Part shown: in pieces, positions 12,748-20,934 of the stretch
Numbering within the stretch: the first letter of the stretch is position 1
Layout of the letters: each line of letters opens with the position of its first letter
Virus record (IMG/VR): IMGVR_UViG_3300027852_000140
Coordinates: 1 to 28,926 of that record
From: a virus
Direction: 5' to 3' (one strand)
Length of the DNA: 28,926 nt
The notes under the pieces: generated by a model
What the model was told of the DNA's origin: nothing
What the model saw: only the letters and a program-made list of their open reading frames with translations
The model's database searches: none
Position numbers and translations under genes: made by a program

Positions 12748-13218
12748 TTATATTTTCATATCTCTATTGAAATTCAATAAAGTAACATCTCTCACTTCAC
12801 GATAAAATAGTTCGTGTCTTGAGGATAAATTTTGTACTCTTTTATTAGAGGGATCTAATTCATCAAAATTAGTTGTGGGGTTTATCCTATTAGAATAAAC
12901 AATCCTCCTTAATTCTGCTCTACATTCTTGGAATAATTTATCTTGAATTTCACTTTCAGATAATGCCTTAAATCTTAAATCAATAGAAATATCGTGAGCA
13001 ATGTTTGCTCTATCTGTATGATTTGCTGTTGGCAATTCTTCAGTTTCATTTATAGAATAAATTAAAATATATATATCTTTTTCATCTTCATAAGATAATT
13101 GTTTTGGAACATCAATCATCCTTTCAACAATAGGAGTTATATTACTTGTGTTTGATGGAATCCAATTAGATTCTATTAAATCTCTTAATTCTGCAATCCC
13201 ATCTATATAATTTGCCAT
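12748..13218 (-). CDS. Tail terminator / tail completion protein
   Basis: A 156-residue alpha/beta protein: N-terminal helix (GIAELRDLIESNW), then a strand segment DEKDIYILIYSINETEE, a ISIDLRFKALSESE strand-helix, and a helix AELRRIVYSNR. Together with its place between connector genes and the tail tube this is the pattern of siphovirus tail-terminator proteins (lambda gpU or SPP1 gp17-like fold). The mRNA leader, counted from the TATA box at 13277, would be about 35 bases and starts with a GAGAT/ATCTC hairpin. Confidence 0.6.
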   Translation of the reverse strand: MANYIDGIAELRDLIESNWIPSNTSNITPIVERMIDVPKQLSYEDEKDIYILIYSINETEELPTANHTDRANIAHDISIDLRFKALSESEIQDKLFQECRAELRRIVYSNRINPTTNFDELDPSNKRVQNLSSRHELFYREVRDVTLLNFNRDMKI

Positions 13219-13239
13219 CTTTTCACTAATTGACTTTAC

Positions 13240-13254
13240 GAGATGTTTTATCTC
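13240..13254 (-). promoter_or_regulatory. Hairpin at the 5' end of the tail-operon transcript
   Basis: GAGAT and ATCTC pair around a five-base loop. The TATA box at 13277-13284 predicts transcription to begin near 13253, so the stem would form the first bases of the message. The protease leader (20890-20908) has the same arrangement. Confidence 0.4.
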
Positions 13255-13276
13255 AAAATAATTAGCATTTTAAAAA

Positions 13277-13284
13277 TTTATAAA
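13277..13284 (-). promoter_or_regulatory. TATA box of the tail-gene run
   Basis: TTTATAAA nine bases after the stop of the connector gene and 59 bases before the ATG at 13218. Spacing implies a leader of about 35 bases. Confidence 0.6.
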
Positions 13285-13293
13285 GATATGGTA

Positions 13294-13926
13294 TTAATAA
13301 ACAGTTTTCCATTCTGAAACATCTTGTAAAATTGTGTTTCCTTTTCTTCTTAAATTATCAATTTTATTTGAAACAGATTGCCTATCGACCGAACCATCTT
13401 CTGCATGAGTTAAAGATTGTTCTGTAAATTCATAATAATCGGCAGCACTCCAAAGTATAGCTAATTTTCTAATATTACCAGGAACATCAGACTCTCCAAA
13501 CCTAAATGTAACTCTCACATTATTTGTATTTGGTGTATATTGTTTTAAATAAAGTTGTCCTATTTCTTGATCTATCCAATAGTCTCCGGCTTTACCTTCA
13601 GTTTTTCCATTTTCAGAATCTAAAATATTAGTCCAAATATTATTTATACTAACTTCAATTTTATCACCTTGAAGAATATCCAAATCTTTTATTTTTCTAT
13701 TACCCAAATCAAAAACAAAAAAACCACCTTCTCGTGTTATATGTTGGATTGGTCTTTTATTTATATGTGATTCTTTCCATGAGTGGCCAGTTTGAGAATT
13801 AATATCATCCTCATGCATTTCAATAATACTATCCATCCAATCTTTAGATGGTGTAGAAGTATCAGAGAAATCTCTTTTTCTTTGAACAAAATTTTTAACA
13901 TCTGCCGCTGTGCAATAAACTACCAT
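13294..13926 (-). CDS. Head-tail connector (gp6/gp15-like adaptor)
   Basis: A 210-residue protein. The N-terminus (VYCTAADVKNFVQRKRDF) and the helix WMDSIIEMHEDDINSQTG, followed by beta insert (GDYWIDQEIGQLYLKQYTP) and a C-terminal helix ILWSAADYYEFTEQS, fit adaptor proteins that bind the portal after packaging (HK97 gp6/SPP1 gp15 fold). It has its own TATA box 22 to 29 bases upstream and precedes the tail terminator gene. Confidence 0.65.
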   Translation of the reverse strand: MVVYCTAADVKNFVQRKRDFSDTSTPSKDWMDSIIEMHEDDINSQTGHSWKESHINKRPIQHITREGGFFVFDLGNRKIKDLDILQGDKIEVSINNIWTNILDSENGKTEGKAGDYWIDQEIGQLYLKQYTPNTNNVRVTFRFGESDVPGNIRKLAILWSAADYYEFTEQSLTHAEDGSVDRQSVSNKIDNLRRKGNTILQDVSEWKTVY

Positions 13927-13947
13927 AAAATAATCTTATTTTAATTA

Positions 13948-13955
13948 TTTATAAA
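13948..13955 (-). promoter_or_regulatory. TATA box of the connector gene
   Basis: TTTATAAA followed by AATAATTA, 22 bases before the ATG at 13926; a leaderless start is expected. Confidence 0.65.
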
Positions 13956-13972
13956 ACTTTATTTTAATTAAA

Positions 13973-14380
13973 CTATGAAAACTCTCTTTTTACTTTTTCA
14001 ATGGCTGGTCTTAGAAATGGTTTTGCTTGTGTTCCTTCTTCTTTTATTTTCTTTGCAATGGCCCAAGCAACAGATTTTGGATCTTTAACAGATAATTTTC
14101 TTTTTACCCAGCCCTCAATTGATGCAACTGGTGGCATACTTCCAGGAGTTCTCCCATATTCTATTGAAACTGCCCATGGAACAGGGTAAGTTATTTCTGA
14201 TTCTAATGGTCTGAAAATGATTTTACCGGACTTTAATAAGGTTCCCCTATCAATGCTTCCACTCGTTGCTAAATTCTTCTGGGATTCATCTAAAATTTTA
14301 ATCCCTAATTCATGGATTACTCTTTCAACTTCTCCAGGTAAAGCTTTTTCATTTATCTTCAAAAAAGTTTCTGTTGCCAT
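13973..14380 (-). CDS. HK97 gp10-like head-tail joining/tail completion protein
   Basis: A 135-residue protein with the gp10 outline: N-terminal helix (EVERVIHELGIKILDESQKNL), a turn with TLLKSGKI, then VPWAVSIEYGR, MPPVASIEGWVKRK, AWAIAKKIKEEG and the hallmark TQAKPFLRPAIEK. In phages these proteins sit at the head-tail joint. The frame is open to a TTG at 14395 inside the previous gene; the ATG at 14380 (ATGGCAAC) is the better start. The head completion gene pair gp10/terminator is split here by the connector gene. Confidence 0.8.
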   Translation of the reverse strand: MATETFLKINEKALPGEVERVIHELGIKILDESQKNLATSGSIDRGTLLKSGKIIFRPLESEITYPVPWAVSIEYGRTPGSMPPVASIEGWVKRKLSVKDPKSVAWAIAKKIKEEGTQAKPFLRPAIEKVKREFS

Positions 14381-14385
14381 GATAC

Positions 14386-14673
14386 TTATGGACAAGATCT
14401 TAAAACTCTAAATGCTACAAGTCTTCCTTTACCTTTCCAAGTTGATGAATCTACTTTTGATTGAATGGTCCAAACACCAACCTCATCAAGATCTCCCTCT
14501 TTTAAATCATAAACAATATTTGTTCCATTAATTACACCTGGCCATTCAATACATTTACCTGATGGTTTTTTTACGACAATAGCAACAGAATTCACTGCTG
14601 GTTGTGTTAAATCTTCTCCTGTGTTTATTGAAATCTCAGTTCCAAATTCTCCTATATATGCATTTCTTACCAT
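14386..14673 (-). CDS. Small beta-rich virion-type protein
   Basis: A 95-residue protein that looks like one immunoglobulin- or BppU-like beta domain: AYIGEFGTEISINTGEDL, then SVAIVVKKPSG, and DEVGVWTIQSKVDSSTWKG. Phage proteins with this pattern are seen next to gp10 and LamG genes but I do not know a function. It starts two bases after the stop of the LamG protein in the AAAAATGG context, so it is likely co-translated with it. Confidence 0.55.
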   Translation of the reverse strand: MVRNAYIGEFGTEISINTGEDLTQPAVNSVAIVVKKPSGKCIEWPGVINGTNIVYDLKEGDLDEVGVWTIQSKVDSSTWKGKGRLVAFRVLRSCP

Positions 14674-14675
14674 TT

Positions 14676-17255
14676 TTAATTTATAAATAATTTACTATCT
14701 AATTGAATTTTATTTTTAATAGTCCCATTTATTACTGACCTTTGACTTGAAACTTCCATTGTCCCAAATCCGATTCTTTCAAGATCACTTTCTATTGATT
14801 GGGCAGCAAAACCAGTTAAATTTACTGAACCAAATCCAGTTGGAATATCCAAAGGTTGACCAACTAATGCTGAATTTCCAGTTAATGTTGTAATTCCAAA
14901 ACCTGCTGGAACATCTAAAGGAACACTTGAAATTGCACTAAATCCAGAAACATCTACAATTCCAAACCCAGCCAAAACATTTCCATCCTCTAATGAATTG
15001 GCAGAATAACCAGTCAAATCAACAGAACCAAATCCAGCAGAGATATTAAGTTCACTTGTGCTTTGGGCAGCATACCCTATCGTATCAACAACTCCAAAAC
15101 CAGTTGGAACAGTTAATGTTGCACTTGATGTAGCAGAATGAGCAGTTAAATCAACAACACCAAATCCAGCCAAAACATTTGAATCTTCTAATGATTCAGC
15201 TGCATATCCGATTGTATCAACAACACCAAACCCAGCAGATACATTTAATTCAATAAATGTAGTTCCACTAAATCCTGTCAAATCAACAGAACCAAAACCA
15301 GCAGGTATATTTAAATCACTTGAAACTTCAGTAGTTGGAGAATCATAACCATTGAATAATGCTTGAACTTCATTTGTTGTAAGTGAGTTCTCATAAAAAA
15401 TCCATTCATCCATTTTACCAGCAAAATAAAAAGATGATCCTGCATTTCCATTTCTACCGATAAATAAATTTCCATCTGTACTATTTAATACATCACTACA
15501 TGGAGCAGTCACATCTAAAACACCATCCACCCATAATTTAGCAACCCCTTCTTTAACACTATATGATGATGCTATGTGTGTTTTTTCTGTGGTGATAGGA
15601 ATTGTTCCCACTAATTGAGCACCACCTAAATTTCCATTTTTATACCAAGTAATCCTAATAATATCATCCGGTGTTCTTTCTACTGCCAAATTTAATTGGC
15701 TTGTTCCATTTCTTAAAAGGAAATATCCTGAACTTAATCCAGATGGATCAATATTAACACTAAAAGCTGCTTCTCCTTTTCCTGCAAAACCAATAGGTGT
15801 TCCTGTCATATAATTTCCAGAACCATTAAACAAATAAGCTTGGTTTGGAACTGCATTAAAATCAGTCGTTAAAACTGCACCATTATTTGTCAAGTCATTC
15901 CCATTCCCAGAATCATCATTTGTATTTCCAGTAAAAGTATATTTGTTTAAAATATTTTGATTTAAAGTGTTTGAAGATCCTGCACCTGAATCATATTGTC
16001 CGGACAACATTTTAACTTCTTGATGTGCTGATGCCCTAGTATAAATCCTAAATTCATCAATTTTTCCATTGAAAAAAGAACTTAAATTATCGTAAGAAGA
16101 ACCAATTTTTGGGGCTGCCATGAAAGGAACAGCAACAACAGAACCAGAATAAACTAAATGTTCATCCTCGTAAAAATATACTGTGTCATCATTAAAAACA
16201 TAAGACAACTGTTTCCAAACTCCAAGAGTATAAGCAACACCAGTATTTACCCATGTCCCATTCCCATCATAAATAATATATGTTCCTGTTGCAGAATCAA
16301 CACCAGCACCAATTCTTTCATTTCCAACACCTGTGAAACTTTCAAAAAAATAATCTTGAGATGTTACTGCAGAAATATTTACTGAAAAGGAAATAGCTTT
16401 ATTTAATGTTGAAGTAGAAATCCCAGATAATGTAATATAATCACTTGCTCCATCAAACAAATATGCTTGGTTTGGAACTGCATTTTTATCAGTCGTTAAA
16501 ACTGCACCAGTCACAGTTCCATTATTTCCATTTCCTGAACTATCATTTGCATTTCCAGTAAAATGTAACAAAACATCAAGTGAATCATTTAAGGTTTCAA
16601 AATTATCATTTGTTGAATCATAACCAACACCAATTTCAATCGCTTCATGTGGACCTAAAATTCTACTGAAGATTCTTACTTCATCAATTTTACCAGTCAA
16701 ATATGATCCAATACTTGTCACCGCACCAACCTGAAAATCTGCATTAGAATCAAATAAAGAAGTACTTAAACCAGTTGCAGTTCCAACTAAATTTTTATCA
16801 ACATAAACTGAAAAAGAACCAGCTCCAGATTCATAAGTAACTACAATATCGTACCATTGTGAAGTGTTCAAAGTATATGGAATTGAACTATTAACTGTAT
16901 TTGTCCCATCGCTTGATGTTTCTAATTGAAAACCTAAACCATCCACATATTTTAAAAAGAAAGATTTTTGACCTGCTGCACCATATTTACTTATAATTGG
17001 GACGTCAGTTTTATTTGTTACATTTATTGATGCCGAACAAGAAAAACTATCAATTAAATCCAGCCCTGTTTGTGCTACATCAGTTATACTTAAATGGTCT
17101 GAAATTCCATTTAATAAATAAGCTTGATTTGGATTACTATTTTTATCAGTTGTTAAAACTGCACCATTATTTGTTAAATTATTTCCTGCTCCAGAACTAT
17201 CATTTGTATTTCCGGAAAAATGCCACCTTGCATTTAAATTATTATTGAGACTCAT
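14676..17255 (-). CDS. Three-LamG adhesin/decoration protein with nine 22-residue repeats
   Basis: An 859-residue protein. Three concanavalin/LamG-like domains occupy about residues 5-212, 225-422 and 434-637; each opens with FSGNTNDSSG- or FTGNxNDDSG-type sequence, has AVLTTDxN-xPNQAYL and closes with GKIDE-RI-type strands (GKMDEWIFYE in the third). From about 645 to 840 a repeat with GFG at exact 22-residue spacing occurs nine times. There is no signal peptide or membrane helix, so it is made in the cytoplasm for assembly into the virion. It sits among head genes, so it may decorate the capsid or form head fibres that bind surface sugars. It has its own TATA box 26 to 33 bases upstream. Confidence 0.7.
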   Translation of the reverse strand: MSLNNNLNARWHFSGNTNDSSGAGNNLTNNGAVLTTDKNSNPNQAYLLNGISDHLSITDVAQTGLDLIDSFSCSASINVTNKTDVPIISKYGAAGQKSFFLKYVDGLGFQLETSSDGTNTVNSSIPYTLNTSQWYDIVVTYESGAGSFSVYVDKNLVGTATGLSTSLFDSNADFQVGAVTSIGSYLTGKIDEVRIFSRILGPHEAIEIGVGYDSTNDNFETLNDSLDVLLHFTGNANDSSGNGNNGTVTGAVLTTDKNAVPNQAYLFDGASDYITLSGISTSTLNKAISFSVNISAVTSQDYFFESFTGVGNERIGAGVDSATGTYIIYDGNGTWVNTGVAYTLGVWKQLSYVFNDDTVYFYEDEHLVYSGSVVAVPFMAAPKIGSSYDNLSSFFNGKIDEFRIYTRASAHQEVKMLSGQYDSGAGSSNTLNQNILNKYTFTGNTNDDSGNGNDLTNNGAVLTTDFNAVPNQAYLFNGSGNYMTGTPIGFAGKGEAAFSVNIDPSGLSSGYFLLRNGTSQLNLAVERTPDDIIRITWYKNGNLGGAQLVGTIPITTEKTHIASSYSVKEGVAKLWVDGVLDVTAPCSDVLNSTDGNLFIGRNGNAGSSFYFAGKMDEWIFYENSLTTNEVQALFNGYDSPTTEVSSDLNIPAGFGSVDLTGFSGTTFIELNVSAGFGVVDTIGYAAESLEDSNVLAGFGVVDLTAHSATSSATLTVPTGFGVVDTIGYAAQSTSELNISAGFGSVDLTGYSANSLEDGNVLAGFGIVDVSGFSAISSVPLDVPAGFGITTLTGNSALVGQPLDIPTGFGSVNLTGFAAQSIESDLERIGFGTMEVSSQRSVINGTIKNKIQLDSKLFIN
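14736..15323 (-). repeat. Nine 66-base (22-residue) tandem repeats
   Basis: GFG tripeptides at residues 653, 675, 697, 719, 741, 763, 785, 807 and 829 of the LamG protein are spaced by exactly 22. Units read like LNIPAGFGSVDLTGFSG. Units 2-3 and 5-6 share the longer motif SLED(S/G)NVLAGFG, so a 66-residue block seems to have been duplicated. Confidence 0.75.
15822..15887 (-). repeat. LamG opening segment, copy 3
   Basis: Encodes GAVLTTDFNAVPNQAYLFNG, closely matching copies at 16449-16511 and 17106-17171 in both protein and DNA. It marks internal duplication of the LamG domain. Confidence 0.6.
16449..16511 (-). repeat. LamG opening segment, copy 2
   Basis: Encodes GAVLTTDKNAVPNQAYLFDG; nearly the same DNA as copy 3 around the sequence for AVPNQAYLF. 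Confidence 0.6.
17106..17171 (-). repeat. LamG opening segment, copy 1
   Basis: Encodes GAVLTTDKNSNPNQAYLLNG; the most divergent of the three copies. Confidence 0.6.
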
Positions 17256-17280
17256 CTTAGTAAATCTCTAAAGAAGTATA

Positions 17281-17288
17281 TTTATAAA
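17281..17288 (-). promoter_or_regulatory. TATA box of the LamG gene
   Basis: TTTATAAA 26 bases before the ATG at 17255, consistent with a leaderless message. Confidence 0.7.
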
Positions 17289-17301
17289 AGTTATTACTAT
17301 G

Positions 17302-17323
17302 GATGGAGTAATTAAACCCCATC
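17302..17323. promoter_or_regulatory. Inverted repeat upstream of the LamG promoter
   Basis: GATGGAG and CCCCATC can pair over seven positions (one G-U on the minus-strand RNA) with an eight-base loop, 14 bases upstream of the TATA box and 25 bases after the previous stop. It could be an operator or a 3' hairpin for the upstream gene; no T-run follows. Confidence 0.3.
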
Positions 17324-17347
17324 ACGCTGTAAGTTACTAAACTATTT

Positions 17348-17848
17348 TTATGCTAATAACGCATCCAATTCAGCTTTCTTGATGTCATATACATCATTTG
17401 CTGCTTTATATTCTTGAATTGCAGTAGTGGCATATATTTTAAGGTCGGCTTTTATTGCTGCCAAAATAGTTGGATCAACTCCACTATCAATATATGCTTC
17501 AGTTCTTGATATTCTCAAAGAAATTTCTTCTGCTTTTTTTGTTTTATAATCTGCCAAAATCCTAAGATTTAAAGCACTATTCACTTCCTCTTCTTTTGCT
17601 GAAATAGCAATTTCTGCAGGAGTTGGTGTTGGAGCAGCAGCAGGGATTGGAGTCACATAATTAAAATTTACTCCAGTTGTTTTAGCAACATAAGCATCAA
17701 TTAATTTTGTTTGTAATTCTATCTCTGTTAGTGATCCCTCACTTGAATAAATCTGAGTTTGAAATTCTGTTGGATCTACATCCACAGTATAAAAAACTTC
17801 ATAATGATCTTTCACAAAAAAATGATTTATCAGATTTATTGTAACCAT
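17348..17848 (-). CDS. Putative virion protein with C-terminal coiled coil
   Basis: A 166-residue protein. Residues 1-65 are beta-rich (INLINHFFVKDHYEVFYTV). A Pro/Ala/Thr linker follows (TPIPAAAPTPTPAE), then about 90 residues of helix with coiled-coil spacing (ISAKEEEVNSALNLRILADY). It lies between the LamG gene and the putative decoration gene, with AGAGGT before its start. The shape, globular head plus coiled coil, fits a small fibre or trimeric attachment protein. No family is recognised. Confidence 0.5.
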   Translation of the reverse strand: MVTINLINHFFVKDHYEVFYTVDVDPTEFQTQIYSSEGSLTEIELQTKLIDAYVAKTTGVNFNYVTPIPAAAPTPTPAEIAISAKEEEVNSALNLRILADYKTKKAEEISLRISRTEAYIDSGVDPTILAAIKADLKIYATTAIQEYKAANDVYDIKKAELDALLA

Positions 17849-17861
17849 GCTTTAATTACCT

Positions 17862-18296
17862 CTAAGCATTATTATTTTGGAATCTGATTAAACCATTAGC
17901 ATTAAACTGAATAGTTACATCTCCACCAGTTGCAATTTGATCTGTTGTAAAGTCCAAGAACATTACAAGATTATCATTTGCAGCAACACCAGTATCTTTG
18001 TAAATTACAGCTCCTCTAAATGTATTAGTTAAAGCCGCAAAAACTTCATCAGTTGCATCAAAAACAATTCTATCATTTACAGTATCTTTTGTTACTGTAA
18101 CACCAGCAAGTGCATTTCCACCTGCAGTATATCCACCACCTGAAATTTCTCCAGTAATGTCACTTCTCTTTAATTGAGTATCTGCATTAACAACATAAGT
18201 ATTGTCAACTAACATGATTTTGAAAGTATCACTACCTAAAGTGATATTTCCGTTTGCCATGTCTTCAGTCAATGAATTAAATATAGTATCTGCCAT
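17862..18296 (-). CDS. Virion structural protein, probable capsid decoration or fibre-base protein
   Basis: A 144-residue protein with a pattern that recurs in tailed phages: TIFNSLTEDMANGNITLGSD, then DTFKIMLVDNTYVVNADT, a GGGYTAGGNALAGVTVTKDT segment, a Phe/Asp strand (RIVFDATDEVF), AVIYKDTGVAANDNLVMFLDF and a VTIQFNANGLIRF end. Such proteins lie near capsid and LamG genes. Function in the virion surface is inferred, not shown. Confidence 0.65.
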   Translation of the reverse strand: MADTIFNSLTEDMANGNITLGSDTFKIMLVDNTYVVNADTQLKRSDITGEISGGGYTAGGNALAGVTVTKDTVNDRIVFDATDEVFAALTNTFRGAVIYKDTGVAANDNLVMFLDFTTDQIATGGDVTIQFNANGLIRFQNNNA

Positions 18297-18298
18297 TT

Positions 18299-18634
18299 TT
18301 AATTATTTTTTGTTTCAGGATTAATTGTTATTCCTGTTTTTTCTTCAGAAGCATCTGCCTTTGGTTGAGCATTCCCTAATTTAACTTCAGCCGGTTGTGG
18401 TCCAGATGGACTTGCCGGTTTTGGTTTAGGTGGTTCAACTTTAGGAGTATTATTTCCAGAAGAACCAACAAGTTCAACACCAGGTAGAGACAAAAGAGCA
18501 TCAACGTATTTGTCAAAGTATTTATTATCAGGAAATGAACATCCTGTTTTTGGAGAAAAAGAAAAACTCTTTCCCAAAACTTCAAGCCTTCTAATATATG
18601 GACCTTGATTTTTATAAACTAATTGTCTTACCAT
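18299..18634 (-). CDS. Small protein after the capsid gene, Pro-rich C-terminus
   Basis: A 111-residue protein: an N-terminal 55-residue globular part (YIRRLEVLGKSFSFSP, then DNKYFDKYVDALLSLPGVEL) and a disordered Pro/Lys-rich tail (PKVEPPKPKPASPSG). Genes directly after the capsid gene in siphoviruses often encode a head completion or connector protein with this size, but I cannot match it to a family. Confidence 0.5.
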   Translation of the reverse strand: MVRQLVYKNQGPYIRRLEVLGKSFSFSPKTGCSFPDNKYFDKYVDALLSLPGVELVGSSGNNTPKVEPPKPKPASPSGPQPAEVKLGNAQPKADASEEKTGITINPETKNN

Positions 18635-18657
18635 TTTTATTTACCTAAAAACTAACT

Positions 18658-19761
18658 TTATGGGTTAGCAATATAATTTTTTAACTTACCATGAGCTGAG
18701 AACATATTACACCATAAGTTTCCTACTGTAACATAAGCACCTACTCTTTGTAACTCATCTCTCTCAAGCATTCCTTCTTCATTACTCTCGTAAAATTGAG
18801 TCGCTAATAAAGTTGCAAAGGAAATATGTTCAGTATTCAAACCATAAATATTACCTAAAGCATTAGCAGTTGCACCATTAATCACATCTGGATCAACTAA
18901 AACTGGGATTCCATCGATAGCACCCACTCTTTGTAAAAAGTCTTGACCAGTTGTGGAAACACCATTAACTGTAAAATCTTCTCTTTTTAAATCGTATCTC
19001 ATTTGAGTATCGAATAATTCAGATAATTCTGCAGCAGTATCGGATCGTGTAATAAATACATTTAATCTTTTACCTGATTTAGCTCTTACATCATCAATTA
19101 AATCTCTAACAGCTCTAGTTGTTAAAACAGCACCAGCACCATCTAAAACTGAAGCATCAGCATCATCACCATTAACACCTAATCTATCAATATCATAAAC
19201 AGTTTGGTAGTTAGCATAAGCAGTGGCTTCATTCACATTTGAAATAATCCTATCGATTGATTCAATGTTTGTTGCAACAACAGCAGATTCACCATTTGCG
19301 TTTAATTGTTTATTAATATCTTTCATGTGGTCTAAAGCTTTATGTTTAATTTCTTCTTCATAAGAATAATCATCATCATTACCAGCATTTAAAGCAAATT
19401 GCATATCTACTCCAAATTTAACTCTAGTAGTTTTCCAAGAAACTTCTACTTTCCTTAATTCAGATGTAGCAGTTGCACCAAATGAACCACCATCAGCCAC
19501 AGAAGTTCCAGTTCCTGGAGTAAATCCTGCACCAGTTCTCATTCTAAATCCTGATTGTTTCCAAGGAGATTTAGGTAAAACTGCCCATGTAATTGTTTCA
19601 TTATTAAATTGTGTAAAAGCTTGAATTCCGTATAAAACGTTTCTTGCATCAGGTGTTCCAACTCCAAGAGTTTTCTTAACTGCAACCATATCTTTGTTAA
19701 TACCAGCGTTTTGGTATTGGTCTTTCATTAAATCATTAATTGTATATCTAGATCTTGCCAT
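18658..19761 (-). CDS. Major capsid protein, HK97 fold
   Basis: A 367-residue protein after the protease/scaffold gene, where the capsid gene is expected. N-arm region: helical RYTINDLMKDQYQNAGINKDMV. It continues with E-loop-like glycine-rich strands (RMRTGAGFTPGTGTSVADGG), a spine-helix-like segment (EEEIKHKALDHMKDINKQLNA), and a C-terminal A domain (TRAVRDLIDDVRAKSGKR, then LNVFITRSDTAAELSELF and the INGIPVLVDPD-like AIDGIPVLVDPDVI). Size and order match HK97-type capsid proteins of phages and archaeal caudoviruses. No covalent cross-link residues can be assigned from sequence. It starts two bases after the upstream stop in the AAAAATGG context. Confidence 0.8.
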   Translation of the reverse strand: MARSRYTINDLMKDQYQNAGINKDMVAVKKTLGVGTPDARNVLYGIQAFTQFNNETITWAVLPKSPWKQSGFRMRTGAGFTPGTGTSVADGGSFGATATSELRKVEVSWKTTRVKFGVDMQFALNAGNDDDYSYEEEIKHKALDHMKDINKQLNANGESAVVATNIESIDRIISNVNEATAYANYQTVYDIDRLGVNGDDADASVLDGAGAVLTTRAVRDLIDDVRAKSGKRLNVFITRSDTAAELSELFDTQMRYDLKREDFTVNGVSTTGQDFLQRVGAIDGIPVLVDPDVINGATANALGNIYGLNTEHISFATLLATQFYESNEEGMLERDELQRVGAYVTVGNLWCNMFSAHGKLKNYIANP

Positions 19762-19763
19762 TT

Positions 19764-20876
19764 TTATAGGTCTCCGTATAAAATATCATCCCAATTTCCA
19801 TTTCCTGAAATTGCCTTATTAATCATATCTTGTTTTTTATTCACAGATGCAGCATTAGTTACTGTATCTTCAACTCTTGTTCCAGCTGCAGATTTAACTA
19901 CTTTAGCAACAACAGTTTTTTCTTTTTTAACTGAGTTTAATTTATCAAATGCTTTTGAAACAGCAGCTTCAATCATCTTACCGATTTTATCAACTTCACC
20001 TTCTCCAACAGTTTCTTTTTCAGTTTCTTCAGTTTCATCATCCATTTTTTCTGTTTCTTCTTCTTGAGTTTCAACAGCTTCAGATTCAACTTGCTCGCCA
20101 CCGGAAGTCAAACCCCCAACAACATCAGCTAATGCATTTACCTTTTCAACTAAAGGGCCAAGCATAGCTTCCATTTCTTCTTTATTTACAAATGCATTTG
20201 AATCTTCAACAACATCTACTTTTTCAGTAGATTCTATATTAGCTTCTTTTTGCACTGCATTGATAATTTCGTTTGATTTATCTTCTGACATTTTTATATT
20301 GTCTCCTTTTGCTACTTGAGAAACAGCAACATTTGTTGCAAAGGGGTTGCATGGTTCCTCAACACTAGCAGTTTCAAATTGCCTGAACCCAGATAATTCT
20401 TTTACAATATCTCCATCAAATGTAGTGAATTTAGATCCATTAGGATTACTAAAACCACCAACTGATGATCCTGTTCTTTTTCCAGATTGTGTTTCTTTCC
20501 AAACTTTATCATCAACAATATTATCGTCATGAATTTTGTTTAAATGTAAAACACCTTTAGTTTTAGTTTCAGGATGAATGAGAATTTTATATGCTAAAGT
20601 TTCACCAACTATTGCATTTGTATGAGAATCACTAATAGGCCCATGCCTTTTATTAATTAAAATTTCTTGATCTTTGATAATGTCTTCGATTGGAATTCTC
20701 TCTCCGGCACTATCTTTTGCATCAGCAGAAGCCCAGCTTGCATATAATCTCTCTTGTGCTTTTTCCACATAACTCCCAATCAAATTGAGATCGTCAGTGG
20801 AATTGAAAACATCCAAGACTTTATTAGTAGTGTACACTTCTTCAGATTTTTTTATGAAAACTATATTTTCTTCCAT
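19764..20876 (-). CDS. XkdF-type prohead protease fused to scaffold
   Basis: A 370-residue protein. Residues about 40 to 150 resemble the XkdF protease domain: LYASWASADAKDSAGERIP, then DIIKDQEILINKRHG with a following His (DSHTN), a strand segment KGVLHLNKIHDDNIVDD-type, and KRTGSSVGGFSNP, in which Ser and His are the probable catalytic residues. From about 200 on the chain is a long acidic, helix-prone part (ETQEEETEKMDDETEETEKE), ending in VSKAFDKLNSVKKEKTVV and a basic tail that contacts the capsid. Protease and scaffold on one chain would be cut out during capsid maturation. Its own TATA box (20935) lies about 60 bases upstream. Confidence 0.75.
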   Translation of the reverse strand: MEENIVFIKKSEEVYTTNKVLDVFNSTDDLNLIGSYVEKAQERLYASWASADAKDSAGERIPIEDIIKDQEILINKRHGPISDSHTNAIVGETLAYKILIHPETKTKGVLHLNKIHDDNIVDDKVWKETQSGKRTGSSVGGFSNPNGSKFTTFDGDIVKELSGFRQFETASVEEPCNPFATNVAVSQVAKGDNIKMSEDKSNEIINAVQKEANIESTEKVDVVEDSNAFVNKEEMEAMLGPLVEKVNALADVVGGLTSGGEQVESEAVETQEEETEKMDDETEETEKETVGEGEVDKIGKMIEAAVSKAFDKLNSVKKEKTVVAKVVKSAAGTRVEDTVTNAASVNKKQDMINKAISGNGNWDDILYGDL

Positions 20877-20889
20877 CTTTTACAAAAAT

Positions 20890-20908
20890 GTAGATCTTTA
20901 ATATCTAC
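20890..20908 (-). promoter_or_regulatory. Hairpin at the 5' end of the protease/capsid transcript
   Basis: GTAGAT and ATCTAC form a six-base stem with a seven-base loop in the leader, starting within about three bases of the transcription start predicted from the TATA box at 20935-20942, and followed by T5. It resembles the leader hairpin at 13240-13254 in position. Confidence 0.4.
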
Positions 20909-20934
20909 TTGTAATACAACACTAAAGATTTATA

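Noticed and set aside
14680-14687. TTTATAAA before the gene starting at 14673
   Set aside because: Only seven bases from the ATG and part of the LamG protein's last codons (L-F-I-N), so it cannot serve that start.
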